A stretch of DNA of 7,803 nt from JAENVU01 sp964544295 (GTDB lineage Bacteria; Actinomycetota; Acidimicrobiia; IMCC26256; JAENVU01). Positions within the stretch are counted from its first letter, which is position 1. Every line of letters starts with the position of its first letter. The stretch spans positions 1-7,803 of the forward strand of contig CAZJBJ010000159.1 in NCBI GenBank assembly GCA_964544295.1, in the 5' to 3' direction. The translations under genes and the position numbers were made by a program. Shown in pieces: positions 1 through 6,131 of the stretch. The notes below the pieces were generated by a model, which was given only the letters and a program-made list of their open reading frames with translations, searched no databases and had not been told where the DNA came from.

Positions 1-276
1 GTTGATCGGCGTGATCCGCCAGCCCGCACGCTGCGCCGCGGCGTAGGTCTCGATCCATTCGATGCCGTTGGGGGCGACGAGCGCGATCGGATCGCCGGGT
101 GCGAGACCCTGTGCGGTGAGCCACGATGCGAGTTGGTTCACCCGGGCGTCGATCTCGGCGAACGTGACCGACCGTTCCGCGGTGACGACGGCGGGACGAT
201 CCGGTTCGGTCGCCGCGAACCACGCGAGCACCCGCCCCTCGGCCGCCGCGGTCTCGAGGTCCGGTGGGATGCTCAC
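1..276 (-). CDS. Acyl-CoA synthetase (AMP-binding/ANL family), N-terminal part
   Basis: The first 92 codons of a minus-strand gene are present, and the gene continues past position 1. Family members activate a carboxylic acid with ATP to an acyl-adenylate and transfer it to CoA in the cytoplasm. The translation starts VSIPPDLETAAA. It then shows the typical N-terminal order of fatty-acid/aryl-CoA ligases: a segment near residues 20-33 ending EPDRPAVV, then VTFAEIDARVNQLASWL (about 37-53), then GDPIALVAPNG (about 61-71), and an Ala-rich helix ending RAGWRITPIN. This matches the usual pattern in which the enzyme opens a Rossmann-like subdomain and passes an 'AxxxAG..xxPIN' stretch. The AMP-binding P-loop, adenylation motifs and C-terminal domain lie outside the window, so substrate class is unknown. 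The GTG at 276 was chosen because TAACGT lies 8 nt upstream; an in-frame GTG at 300 is possible but lies above that element. The gene follows the helicase gene after 40 bp. Confidence 0.85.
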   Translation of the reverse strand, partial: MSIPPDLETAAAEGRVLAWFAATEPDRPAVVTAERSVTFAEIDARVNQLASWLTAQGLAPGDPIALVAPNGIEWIETYAAAQRAGWRITPIN

Positions 277-284
277 GAGCCCGG

Positions 285-290
285 ACGTTA
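285..290 (-). promoter_or_regulatory. Putative -10 element (TAACGT) for acyl-CoA synthetase gene
   Basis: On the minus strand TAACGT lies 8 nt before the GTG at 276 and fits the TANNNT consensus. No Shine-Dalgarno sequence and no recognisable -35 box are seen. The spacing suggests a transcript starting at or next to the start codon. This is inferred from position and shape only, and is supported by the same layout at other genes in the window. Confidence 0.45.
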
Positions 291-316
291 GGCGCGGCAC
301 CTGAGGTTGAACACCG

Positions 317-2239
317 CTACGTGGTGCAGGTGGTGAGGAACTCGGCGACGATCTCGGGGTCGACGACGCGTCGCATCGGTGGCAGGGCATCGAGCAACGC
401 CTTGCGGTAGCCGGCGGTGGCGAGGCGACGGTCGAGGACCGCAACCACGCCGCGGTCGTTGCGGCTGCGGATCAATCGTCCCGCGCCCTGGGCCAGGACC
501 AGCGCCGCGGCCGGGAGGTCGACGTCACCGAAGCCGGACCCGCCCGCCCGTTCGGCGCTCTCGCGCCGGGCCTGCGCGAGCGGATCGTCGGGCCGGGAGA
601 ACGGCAACCGGTCGAGCACCACGAGCACACAGCTCGGGCCGGGGATGTCGACGCCGGTCCAGAAGCTGCGGGTCGCCACGAGACAGGACTGTTCCTCCGC
701 GCCGAATCGATCGAGCAGCACCGCCTTGGCGCTCTCGCCCTGGACGAGGACCGGATGGTCGGTCTCGGCCCGCAGTGCGGCGGCCATCCGGTCGACCGCG
801 GCGCGCGACGTGCACAACACGAGCGCCCGTCCACCCGCAGCATCGGCGAGGCGCGCGGTCTCCGCGGTCGCGGCTTCGGCCCAGGCGGGATCACGCGGTT
901 CGGGGAGGTGGCGCGGCACGTAGAGCATCGCCTGCTCGCGGAAGTCGAACGGCGACTCGACGGTGAGATCGGCGTAGCCGAGGCCGGGGAGTTGCATGTC
1001 GTCCTCACCGTCCTCCGCATCGGGGATGAACACGGGGCCGACGTCCGCAGTGGGGTCGAGGCCGAGCCGGCGGACGAGCGCGGTGAAGCGTTCGCCACCG
1101 CCGAGCGTCGCGCTCGTGAGCACCGTGGGAGTCAACGCGAACAGTCGGGCGCCGAGGATCTTCGCCACGTCGATCGGCGCGAGGTGCAGCGTCTCGCGTT
1201 CGGCCCACACCACCTCGTCCGGATCCGGGGCGCGCAGGCGACGCAGCGCGTCGAGCCGGGACGCCGCGAGCTGGGTGGTTTGAGCCGCCGCGGTCGGATC
1301 CGCACTCGCGTCGATCGACGGGATCGCGCCCGCGAGTCGTTCGGCGGCGCTGCCGAGCGCGTCGGCGACGGCCCCGGCGGTCGGGTCCAGGCGCCCGTCG
1401 GCCTTGTCGAGTGCCCGTTCCAGCGCGTCGGCCGCCGCGGCCAGTGGGTCCGCGTCGCCGCGACTCACGCCGACGCCGGTGAGCCGGCTCGCGAGTTGGC
1501 GGAGTCCGCCGGGGGTGAGATCGATGCCGAACGCGTTGGTGGCGACGTCCGCGAGCCCGTGGGCCTCGTCGAAGACCACGAGATCGTGCTCGGGGAGTAC
1601 GGCCCCACTCGAGGAGAGGTGCGCGCAGTAGAGCGCGTGGTTGACGATCAGGATGTCGGCCGTCGCCGCCCGCTTGCGCGCGTGCTCCGCGAAACAGTCG
1701 TCACCGTCCGAGCACTTGGTCGCACCCGGGCACTCACGCGGGGCACAGCTCGCGATGCGCCGGGACGCGTCGGCCACGTCGACGTCGGCGAAGTCACCCG
1801 TGGTCGACGTCGCGACGAATCGCACGAGCCGCTCGACGTCGCGCTCGAGGGTGGGGCCGGGGCGCTCGTCGAGCAGCGGCTGCCCACCCCGGGCCCGGTC
1901 GAGCTTGGCCCGGCACACGTACTGACCGCGGCCCTTCAACAGCGCACCGGTGAAGGGCACCCCGCCGTGCTCGCGCAGGTGGGGGAGGTCCTTGCTCCAC
2001 AACTGGTCCTGCAGGGTCAGCGTCGCGGTCGCGATGACCACCCGTTTGCCCGACGCGATGGCCGGCGCGAGGTACGCGAGCGACTTGCCCGAACCGGTCG
2101 GCGCCTCGGCCACGAGATGGTGGCCGGTGCCGATCGCGTCGGCGATCGCCGCCGCGAGTGCCAACTGACCGGGTCGCTCGTCACCACCGAGGGCGTCGAC
2201 GGCGCGGGACAGGATCGCTTCGTAGCTCGCCTCCGCCAT
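317..2239 (-). CDS. DinG-family ATP-dependent DNA helicase (XPD-like, Fe-S)
   Basis: This 640-residue protein is a superfamily 2 helicase of the DinG/XPD group. These enzymes unwind DNA 5'-3', using ATP and an iron-sulfur domain, and act in repair and in resolving D-loops, R-loops or forked DNA. Visible motifs in order are: Q-motif-like RPGQ (22-25), Walker A EAPTGSGKS (45-53), Cys109, Cys165, Cys170 and Cys176 as candidate 4Fe-4S ligands, DEAH box VVFDEAH (221-227), LTSATL (374-379), SFWTGVDIPG (525-534) and QGAGRLIRS (584-592). The 5- and 6-residue spacing of the last three cysteines matches that known for E. coli DinG; Cys182 is an extra nearby cysteine. There is no N-terminal exonuclease domain as in some Firmicutes DinG proteins. 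A start 13 codons upstream is open, but its extension is Arg-rich and unlike the family, so ATG 2239 is preferred. The gene lies 54 bp after the membrane-protein gene. The family is secure; a specific dinG orthology is likely but not proven. Confidence 0.93.
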   Translation of the reverse strand: MAEASYEAILSRAVDALGGDERPGQLALAAAIADAIGTGHHLVAEAPTGSGKSLAYLAPAIASGKRVVIATATLTLQDQLWSKDLPHLREHGGVPFTGALLKGRGQYVCRAKLDRARGGQPLLDERPGPTLERDVERLVRFVATSTTGDFADVDVADASRRIASCAPRECPGATKCSDGDDCFAEHARKRAATADILIVNHALYCAHLSSSGAVLPEHDLVVFDEAHGLADVATNAFGIDLTPGGLRQLASRLTGVGVSRGDADPLAAAADALERALDKADGRLDPTAGAVADALGSAAERLAGAIPSIDASADPTAAAQTTQLAASRLDALRRLRAPDPDEVVWAERETLHLAPIDVAKILGARLFALTPTVLTSATLGGGERFTALVRRLGLDPTADVGPVFIPDAEDGEDDMQLPGLGYADLTVESPFDFREQAMLYVPRHLPEPRDPAWAEAATAETARLADAAGGRALVLCTSRAAVDRMAAALRAETDHPVLVQGESAKAVLLDRFGAEEQSCLVATRSFWTGVDIPGPSCVLVVLDRLPFSRPDDPLAQARRESAERAGGSGFGDVDLPAAALVLAQGAGRLIRSRNDRGVVAVLDRRLATAGYRKALLDALPPMRRVVDPEIVAEFLTTCTT

Positions 2240-2245
2240 CCCCTG

Positions 2246-2251
2246 ACTCTG
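2246..2251 (-). promoter_or_regulatory. Possible weak -10 (CAGAGT) for helicase gene
   Basis: CAGAGT on the minus strand lies 6 nt before ATG 2239. It keeps the A at position 2 and T at position 6 of a -10 box but lacks the first T. AGGGG directly abuts the ATG, which is too close for a normal Shine-Dalgarno site. The helicase could equally be translated from read-through of the upstream gene. Confidence 0.25.
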
Positions 2252-2260
2252 ACACCTCGG

Positions 2261-2301
2261 GCGGCGGACCCGCCGCATCTGCCCGGGTCGGCGTTACCCG
2301 G
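2261..2301 (-). terminator. Two adjacent GC-rich hairpins after DUF2231 gene
   Basis: Reading the minus strand, CCGGGT/ACCCGG (arms 2301-2296 and 2288-2283, 7-nt loop) spans the TAA stop of the membrane-protein gene. Seven bases later GCGGCG/CGCCGC (arms 2276-2271 and 2266-2261, 4-nt loop) follows. Neither is followed by a U-run. Such U-less hairpins have been proposed as actinobacterial terminators or pause sites, but short GC palindromes also arise by chance in DNA of this composition. Their place at the gene junction is the main support. Confidence 0.35.
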
Positions 2302-2842
2302 CGTCGCCGTCGCCGTCGGGCGCCGGTCGCGTCGGCACACCACCGTCGGCTCCGCCCTCACGGCTGCCCTCCTTCACCTTCTCGTGCCAGACCGCCTTGG
2401 CGCCCGAGTGGCCGATGCGCTGGACCCAGTAGACCGACATGCCGGCGAACGCGATCGCCACCACGAGGGTGCCGAGGAGCAGCGGTTGTTTGATGTCGAC
2501 CGGTCCGTGCTCGCGGGCGCGTCGTTCCAACAGCAGGAACGCGACCAGCGCGATGAAGAAGAGGAGCAACCACGGGCGGATGTCCTCGGCGATCCGGGTG
2601 TGCGCCTTCACCAGCGCGTCGCCTTCCCGGGTCGACTCCTCCAGCGCCTGCCCGCTGCCGATGGCCAACTGCGTGAAGATCCCGGCGACGCCGAGGATCA
2701 CCGCGGTCGCCCACCCGAAGCGTCGCCGCCACGGTTCCCACCCGAGGCCGAGCACGCCGATCGCCGCGAGCGGGATCAGCACGATCGGGATGTGGACGAG
2801 CAGTGGGTGCGCGGGGAGGCCGAAGAGGCTCGTGATATCCAT
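2294..2842 (-). CDS. DUF2231 family four-helix membrane protein
   Basis: This 182-residue integral membrane protein has no assigned reaction. The N-terminus LFGLPAHPLLVHIPIVLIPLA is the hallmark of DUF2231 proteins. Four hydrophobic helices are visible at about residues 13-34, 43-63, 89-106 and 119-140. A C-terminal RIGHSGAKAVW segment (142-152) resembles the family's conserved GHxG region. It is followed by a hydrophilic Gly/Asp-rich tail of about 30 residues, probably disordered. His12, His17, His81 and His145 lie at or near helix ends. Conserved histidines of this kind have led to suggestions of a metal or haem role, but nothing here proves it. ATG 2842 is chosen over the in-frame GTG at 2851 because a TACCGT element lies 7 nt before the ATG and overlaps that GTG. 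The gene diverges from the HU gene and precedes the helicase gene. Confidence 0.82.
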   Translation of the reverse strand: MDITSLFGLPAHPLLVHIPIVLIPLAAIGVLGLGWEPWRRRFGWATAVILGVAGIFTQLAIGSGQALEESTREGDALVKAHTRIAEDIRPWLLLFFIALVAFLLLERRAREHGPVDIKQPLLLGTLVVAIAFAGMSVYWVQRIGHSGAKAVWHEKVKEGSREGGADGGVPTRPAPDGDGDAG

Positions 2843-2849
2843 GCGCGGC

Positions 2850-2855
2850 ACGGTA
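2850..2855 (-). promoter_or_regulatory. Putative -10 element (TACCGT) for DUF2231 gene
   Basis: TACCGT on the minus strand ends 7 nt before ATG 2842 and fits TANNNT. It overlaps the alternative GTG at 2851, which argues against that start. No Shine-Dalgarno sequence or good -35 is seen, so a leaderless mRNA is likely. Confidence 0.45.
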
Positions 2856-3068
2856 CGGATCGGTGGCCCTCGGGGCGCGAACGAGTCCGCAAAGAAAGGG
2901 CAAAGCCGGGTTGGACCCCCTCAGCCACCGCTCAGATGCGTGACGAACCCGGACAATCCGGACCGCGGTGAGCGGTTTCTGGGCCTGGAGTCGGCAAAAG
3001 TCCCCGGAAATCCGCCCTTTCTGCGAGCGTGCATGCCAGGCTGACCCCCGTTCCACTGACCGCAACTG
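2856..3068. other. Divergent intergenic region between DUF2231 and HU genes
   Basis: This non-coding spacer is locally richer in short A and T runs than the genes around it. It should hold the HU promoter, but no TANNNT element is found on the plus strand; GACAAT (2952-2957) is the nearest -10-like hexamer and has no matching -35. Two similar short palindromes are present: CCGGA-CAA-TCCGG (2949-2961) and CCGGA-AA-TCCG (3004-3014). AGAAAGGGC (2893-2901) is also repeated in inverted form as GCCCTTTCT (3014-3022). Open frames crossing the spacer show no recognisable protein. Confidence 0.5.
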
Positions 3069-3074
3069 AAGGAG
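3069..3074 (+). promoter_or_regulatory. Ribosome binding site of HU gene (AAGGAG)
   Basis: AAGGAG lies 6 nt before GTG 3081. It is the only strong Shine-Dalgarno sequence at a gene start in this window, and it fixes the HU start at the GTG. It implies a leadered mRNA, in contrast to the neighbours, and fits a highly expressed protein. Confidence 0.85.
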
Positions 3075-3080
3075 TAGGCA

Positions 3081-3362
3081 GTGAATCGCAAAGAGCTGGT
3101 CGCCGCGCTCGCCGAGCGCACGGAATCAGAGAAGAAGACAGCAGACGCATTCCTGTCTGCGTTCACGGAGGTCGTGACCGAGACCGTTGCGGCGGGAGAC
3201 CCGGTCGCCATCTCCGGTTTCTGCAAGTTCGCTCGCGTCGAGCGCGCCGCACGGATGGGCCGCAACCCGGCCACCGGTGAGGCCATCAAGATCGCGGCGT
3301 CGAAGAAGGCTCGGATCACGCCGTTGAAGGCCTTCAAGGACGCGGTGCTCGCAGGCAAGTAG
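3081..3362 (+). CDS. HU family nucleoid DNA-binding protein
   Basis: This 93-residue histone-like protein would dimerise, bend DNA and compact the chromosome. The whole HU fold is present: N-terminal helices opening NRKELVAALAERT (2-14), the turn and strand AISGFCKF (43-50), the DNA-gripping arm with RNPATGE (61-67) including the intercalating Pro63, and the closing helix ending LKAFKDAVLAGK. Its length equals the short actinobacterial HU (as in Streptomyces HupA), and it lacks the Lys/Ala-rich tail of mycobacterial HupB. Cys48 stands where many HU proteins have Gly in GFGxF. The GTG start is set by the AAGGAG 6 nt upstream. The gene is monocistronic: a divergent spacer precedes it and a strong terminator begins 20 bp after its stop codon. 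HU and IHF share this fold, but the arm and length favour HU. Confidence 0.95.
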   Translation: MNRKELVAALAERTESEKKTADAFLSAFTEVVTETVAAGDPVAISGFCKFARVERAARMGRNPATGEAIKIAASKKARITPLKAFKDAVLAGK

Positions 3363-3382
3363 CCGGCACCGGCACACGTTCG

Positions 3383-3424
3383 AAGAATCGGGGGAGGCCA
3401 CACGGCCTCCCCCGATTCTTTTCT
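3383..3424 (+). terminator. Rho-independent terminator of HU gene
   Basis: A perfect 17-bp stem (3383-3399 paired with 3404-3420) closes a 4-nt ACAC loop, and the arm end runs into TTCTTTTCT on the plus strand. This is a textbook intrinsic terminator 20 bp past the HU stop. The opposite strand lacks a good T-run beyond the AA of the stem end, so it probably works for the plus strand only. It insulates the dehydrogenase gene that starts 30 nt later. Confidence 0.92.
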
Positions 3425-3437
3425 CCACCCCGATCCC

Positions 3438-3443
3438 TAGGAT
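3438..3443 (+). promoter_or_regulatory. Putative -10 element (TAGGAT) for SDR gene
   Basis: TAGGAT fits TANNNT and ends 7 nt before ATG 3451. A 17-bp spacing would put the -35 region inside the right arm of the HU terminator hairpin, where the sequence (ATTCTT) is poor. AGGA in this hexamer could also be read as a weak Shine-Dalgarno sequence, but after the strong terminator a new promoter is needed. Confidence 0.5.
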
Positions 3444-3450
3444 CTGCCGG

Positions 3451-4224
3451 ATGTCACTCCTCGAAGGTCAGCGGGTCGTCATCACCGGTGGGGCGTCCGG
3501 GATCGGCGCCGCCACCGCCCGCGTGCTCCACGATCACGGCGCGACCATCGCCATCGTCGATCTCGACGAGCCCGCCGCCCGGGCCGTGGCCGCCGAGGTC
3601 GACGGCACCGTGTTCGCCGCCGACGTGTCCGACTCCGAGTCCTGCGCCACCGCGATCACCGCGGCCGACACCGCGCTCGGAGGCATGACGGCACTGTTCA
3701 ACAACGCCGGCATCGGCGCCGCGAAACCGCTCCACGACTATTCGGACCGGCTCTTCGCCAAGCTCGTCGACGTGAACCTCGCGGGCACCTTCTACGGCAT
3801 CCGCGCCGCGGTGCCGTTGCTGCGGGCCAACGGCGGGGGCTGCATCGTCAACCACGCGTCCGTGTCCGGGATGCGACCGACCCGGTTCGAAGGCCCCTAC
3901 TCCGCGGCCAAGGCCGGCGTGATCTCGCTCACCATGGACGCGGCCCTCGAATACGGGCCCGACATCCGCGTCAACTGCGTGTCGCCCGGCCTGATCGAGA
4001 CCCCACTCACCGCCGGGGTGCTCGGCGATCCCGCGCTGCGCACCGCGGTCGAGGCGGCGACCCCGCTGCGACGGGTGGGGACCGCGGCCGACGTCGCCAA
4101 CGCGGTCGCCTTCCTCGTGTCGCCGATGGCCGGGTACGTGACCGGCCACAACCTCGTGGTCGACGGCGGTTCGTACCTGCCCAACTCCCAGGCCGACGCC
4201 ATCCTGGCGCAGTTCGGAATGTGA
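3451..4224 (+). CDS. Short-chain dehydrogenase/reductase (classical SDR)
   Basis: This 257-residue cytoplasmic oxidoreductase would interconvert an alcohol and a ketone using NAD(H) or NADP(H). All classical SDR marks are present: the cofactor loop TGGASGIG (12-19), Asp37 after the second strand (VDLD), which favours NAD(H), Asp58 (ADVS), NNAG (84-87), Asn109, and the catalytic Ser137, Tyr150 and Lys154 (YSAAK) with the usual 13-residue Ser-Tyr spacing. SPG (178-180) and the C-terminal VTGHNLVVDGGS (230-241) complete the fold. The length is standard. The substrate cannot be told from the sequence; automated names such as 3-oxoacyl-ACP reductase or hydroxysteroid dehydrogenase would be guesses. 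The stop codon overlaps or nearly touches the start of the aldo/keto reductase gene, so the two are co-transcribed and probably translationally coupled. Confidence 0.95.
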   Translation: MSLLEGQRVVITGGASGIGAATARVLHDHGATIAIVDLDEPAARAVAAEVDGTVFAADVSDSESCATAITAADTALGGMTALFNNAGIGAAKPLHDYSDRLFAKLVDVNLAGTFYGIRAAVPLLRANGGGCIVNHASVSGMRPTRFEGPYSAAKAGVISLTMDAALEYGPDIRVNCVSPGLIETPLTAGVLGDPALRTAVEAATPLRRVGTAADVANAVAFLVSPMAGYVTGHNLVVDGGSYLPNSQADAILAQFGM

Positions 4225-4226
4225 CG

Positions 4227-5207
4227 ATGGAGACCCGAACGCTCGGTCCGCTCGGTCCCGTCAGCGCCCTCACCCTCGGCGGCGGCGGTCTCGGCCAGGT
4301 CTGGGGGACGACCTCGCGCGACGAGGCGGTGGCCACCACCCGCGCCGCAATAGACGCCGGCATCACCCTGCTCGACGTCGCGCCCATGTACGGACGCGGC
4401 GAGGCCGAGGCGGTCGTGGGCGAGGCGTTCGCCGGCCACCTCCCGGCGGGCGTGCGCGTCAGCACCAAGGTGATGCTCGGCGACCCGGGACCCGGCGAGG
4501 TCGCGGCGAAGATCGAACGGTCGCTGACCCGGTCGCTCGCCACCATGGGCCTCGAGCGGGTCGACGTCCTCGTCCTGCACTCCAACATCGTCCCCGACGG
4601 CTACACCCAGCCGCGGCACCCCGAGTTCGCGTCGCGGCTCGCCACGCCGTGGACCCGATTCGTCGAGGAGGTCCGTCCCGCGTTCGGCGCGCTCGTGGCC
4701 GACGGCCGGATCAGCGCATGGGGCATCACCGGCGTCGGTCTGCCCCGCACGATCCTCGACGCGATCGCCGCGGACCCGGCGCCCGCCGTCGTGCAGTGCA
4801 TCGCCAACCTGCTCGATTCCACCGGCGCGATCTACGTGCACGACGAACCGTTGGCCCCGCGCCGCACGATTGCGGCCGCGCACGAGCGCGGGTGTGGCGT
4901 CCTCGGTATCCGGGCGGTCCAGGCCGGCGCCCTCACCGACGCGATCGACCGCGAGTTGCCCGCCGACGACCTCGATCGTCTCGACTACGACCGGGCCGCG
5001 CCGTTCCGGGCGCTGGCTGCGGAGGTGGGGGAGTCGCCCGCCGCGCTGGCCCATCGGTACGCGCTGACGATGCCCGGCGTCGACTCGGTCGTCCTCGGGG
5101 TGAAGAACCGTGCCGAGCTGGCCGAATGCGTCGCGGCCGCCGCGGCCGGCCCGCTCGATCCCGAGCTCGTCGCCCGCATCGACGCCTGCGTCACGCCCGC
5201 CGCCTGA
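4227..5207 (+). CDS. Aldo/keto reductase
   Basis: This 326-residue protein of the AKR TIM-barrel superfamily would reduce an aldehyde or ketone, or oxidise the alcohol, with NADP(H). Numbering from ATG 4227, the catalytic tetrad is Asp50 and Tyr55 (LDVAPMYGRGEAE), Lys81 (STKV) and His118 (VLHS). The C-terminal half holds GITGVG (about 167-172) and SVVLGVKNRAEL (near 289-300), the usual cofactor-phosphate-binding region. The loop after His118 is long and contains Pro, Tyr and Trp residues before the barrel resumes at RISAWG, which probably shapes the substrate pocket. A GTG at 4221 overlaps the SDR stop as GTGA and could be the real start, adding two residues; the ATG gives the more usual METRTLG opening. 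The pairing with an SDR suggests sequential or opposite redox steps on related substrates. Confidence 0.93.
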   Translation: METRTLGPLGPVSALTLGGGGLGQVWGTTSRDEAVATTRAAIDAGITLLDVAPMYGRGEAEAVVGEAFAGHLPAGVRVSTKVMLGDPGPGEVAAKIERSLTRSLATMGLERVDVLVLHSNIVPDGYTQPRHPEFASRLATPWTRFVEEVRPAFGALVADGRISAWGITGVGLPRTILDAIAADPAPAVVQCIANLLDSTGAIYVHDEPLAPRRTIAAAHERGCGVLGIRAVQAGALTDAIDRELPADDLDRLDYDRAAPFRALAAEVGESPAALAHRYALTMPGVDSVVLGVKNRAELAECVAAAAAGPLDPELVARIDACVTPAA

Positions 5208-5221
5208 GCGCACCCGCCGAC

Positions 5222-5235
5222 CGCACTACGGTGCG
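5222..5235 (+). repeat. Small hairpin with TACG tetraloop before epimerase gene
   Basis: CGCAC-TACG-GTGCG forms a 5-bp stem closed by C-G around TACG. In RNA, C(UACG)G belongs to the very stable UNCG tetraloop class. It lies 5 nt before ATG 5241 and overlaps the putative -10. It would exist in RNA only on transcripts reading through from the aldo/keto reductase gene. It may be chance. Confidence 0.4.
5227..5232 (+). promoter_or_regulatory. Putative -10 element (TACGGT) for epimerase-like gene
   Basis: TACGGT fits TANNNT and ends 8 nt before ATG 5241, in the 33-bp gap after the aldo/keto reductase. No Shine-Dalgarno sequence is present, so a leaderless transcript would explain translation better than read-through alone. 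Confidence 0.4.
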
Positions 5236-5240
5236 CCGCC

Positions 5241-6128
5241 ATGATCACCGACTCGCGCATCATCGTCACCGGACCGACCGGTCAGGTCGCCCTGCCCGTC
5301 ACCCTCGCCCTGGCCGAACACAACGAGGTGATCGGGCTCGCCCGATTCTCCGACCCCGCGGCCCGCGAGCGGTTGGAAGCCGCTGGCGTCACGTGCATCG
5401 AGACGAACCTGGCGGCCGGTGAGTTCGCCAACGTCCCGGCCGACGTCGACTACCTGCTGAACCTGGCGGTCGTGAAGTCCAACCGCTGGGACATCGACCT
5501 CGCCGCCAACGCCGAGGCCACCGGCCTGCTCATGCAGCACTGCCGCACCGCCAAGGCGATGCTGCACTGCTCCTCGACCGGTGTGTACCAGCCCGCCGGT
5601 CTGCACCGGTTGGCCGAGACCGACGCGCTCGGCGACAACCACCGGGTGATGATGGAGACGTACTCGATTGCCAAGATCGCGGCCGAGGCCGTCGTGCGCA
5701 CGAGCGCCCGCCAGTTCGACCTGCCCACCACGATCGCCCGGCTCAACGTGCCCTACGGCGACAACGGCGGCTGGCCGGCGTTCCACCTCATGATGATCGA
5801 AGCCGGTCAGCCTGTCCCCGTGCATCCCGATCGGCCGAACCGGTTCAACCCGATCCACGAGGACGACATCATCCGCATGATCCCCGGACTGCTCGCCGCG
5901 GCCAACGTGCCGGCGACGATCGTCAACTGGGGTGGGGTCGAGGCGGTCGACCTGGAGGAGTGGTGCGAGTTCCTCGCCGGGCTGGTCGGCGCGGAAGCGA
6001 CGTTCGTCGAGACCGACCGCACCATCGGCGGCGTCACCATCGACACGACCAAGATGCTCGAACTCGTCGGACCGACCGAGGTCGACTGGCGCGACGGACT
6101 GCGCCGCATGGTCGCCGCACGCGACTGA
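5241..6128 (+). CDS. NAD-dependent epimerase/dehydratase-like protein (extended SDR)
   Basis: This 295-residue Rossmann-fold protein is of the extended SDR group, whose members epimerise, dehydrate or reduce nucleotide sugars and other small molecules with bound NAD(P). The cofactor loop TGPTGQ (10-15) is at the N-terminus. Ser111/Ser112/Thr113 in CSSTGVY and Tyr141-x3-Lys145 (YSIAK) form the active site. RLNVPYGDNG (167-176) and FNPIHEDDI (202-210) match the substrate-domain segments typical of the family. The protein is slightly shorter than sugar epimerases of about 310-340 residues, and no substrate-specific motif is recognised. It follows the aldo/keto reductase by 33 bp, so it may join the SDR-AKR unit, although it also has its own possible -10. 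Its stop lies 3 bp from the stop of the converging Nudix gene. Confidence 0.9.
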   Translation: MITDSRIIVTGPTGQVALPVTLALAEHNEVIGLARFSDPAARERLEAAGVTCIETNLAAGEFANVPADVDYLLNLAVVKSNRWDIDLAANAEATGLLMQHCRTAKAMLHCSSTGVYQPAGLHRLAETDALGDNHRVMMETYSIAKIAAEAVVRTSARQFDLPTTIARLNVPYGDNGGWPAFHLMMIEAGQPVPVHPDRPNRFNPIHEDDIIRMIPGLLAAANVPATIVNWGGVEAVDLEEWCEFLAGLVGAEATFVETDRTIGGVTIDTTKMLELVGPTEVDWRDGLRRMVAARD

Positions 6129-6131
6129 CGC

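Noticed and set aside
62..304. Plus-strand 80-codon open frame at the left end
   Set aside because: The opposite strand encodes a clear AMP-binding enzyme N-terminus over the same bases.
312..326. CACC/GGTG hairpin over the helicase stop codon as a terminator
   Set aside because: Only four base pairs with a 7-nt loop and no T-run; too weak to call.
2911..2939. TTGGAC with AGATGC at 17-bp spacing as the HU promoter
   Set aside because: The -35 is acceptable but the -10 is a poor match, and it would leave a leader of about 135 nt; kept only as a remote option.
755..2971. Plus-strand open frame of 738 codons opposite the helicase and DUF2231 genes
   Set aside because: It is Arg/Gly/Glu-rich with no recognisable domain and lies antisense to two genes with full motif sets. 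Long antisense frames are expected where third positions are nearly all G or C.
3897..5213. Minus-strand open frame of 438 codons opposite the SDR and aldo/keto reductase
   Set aside because: It is low complexity and without a domain, and both sense genes have intact catalytic residues, so it is a composition shadow.
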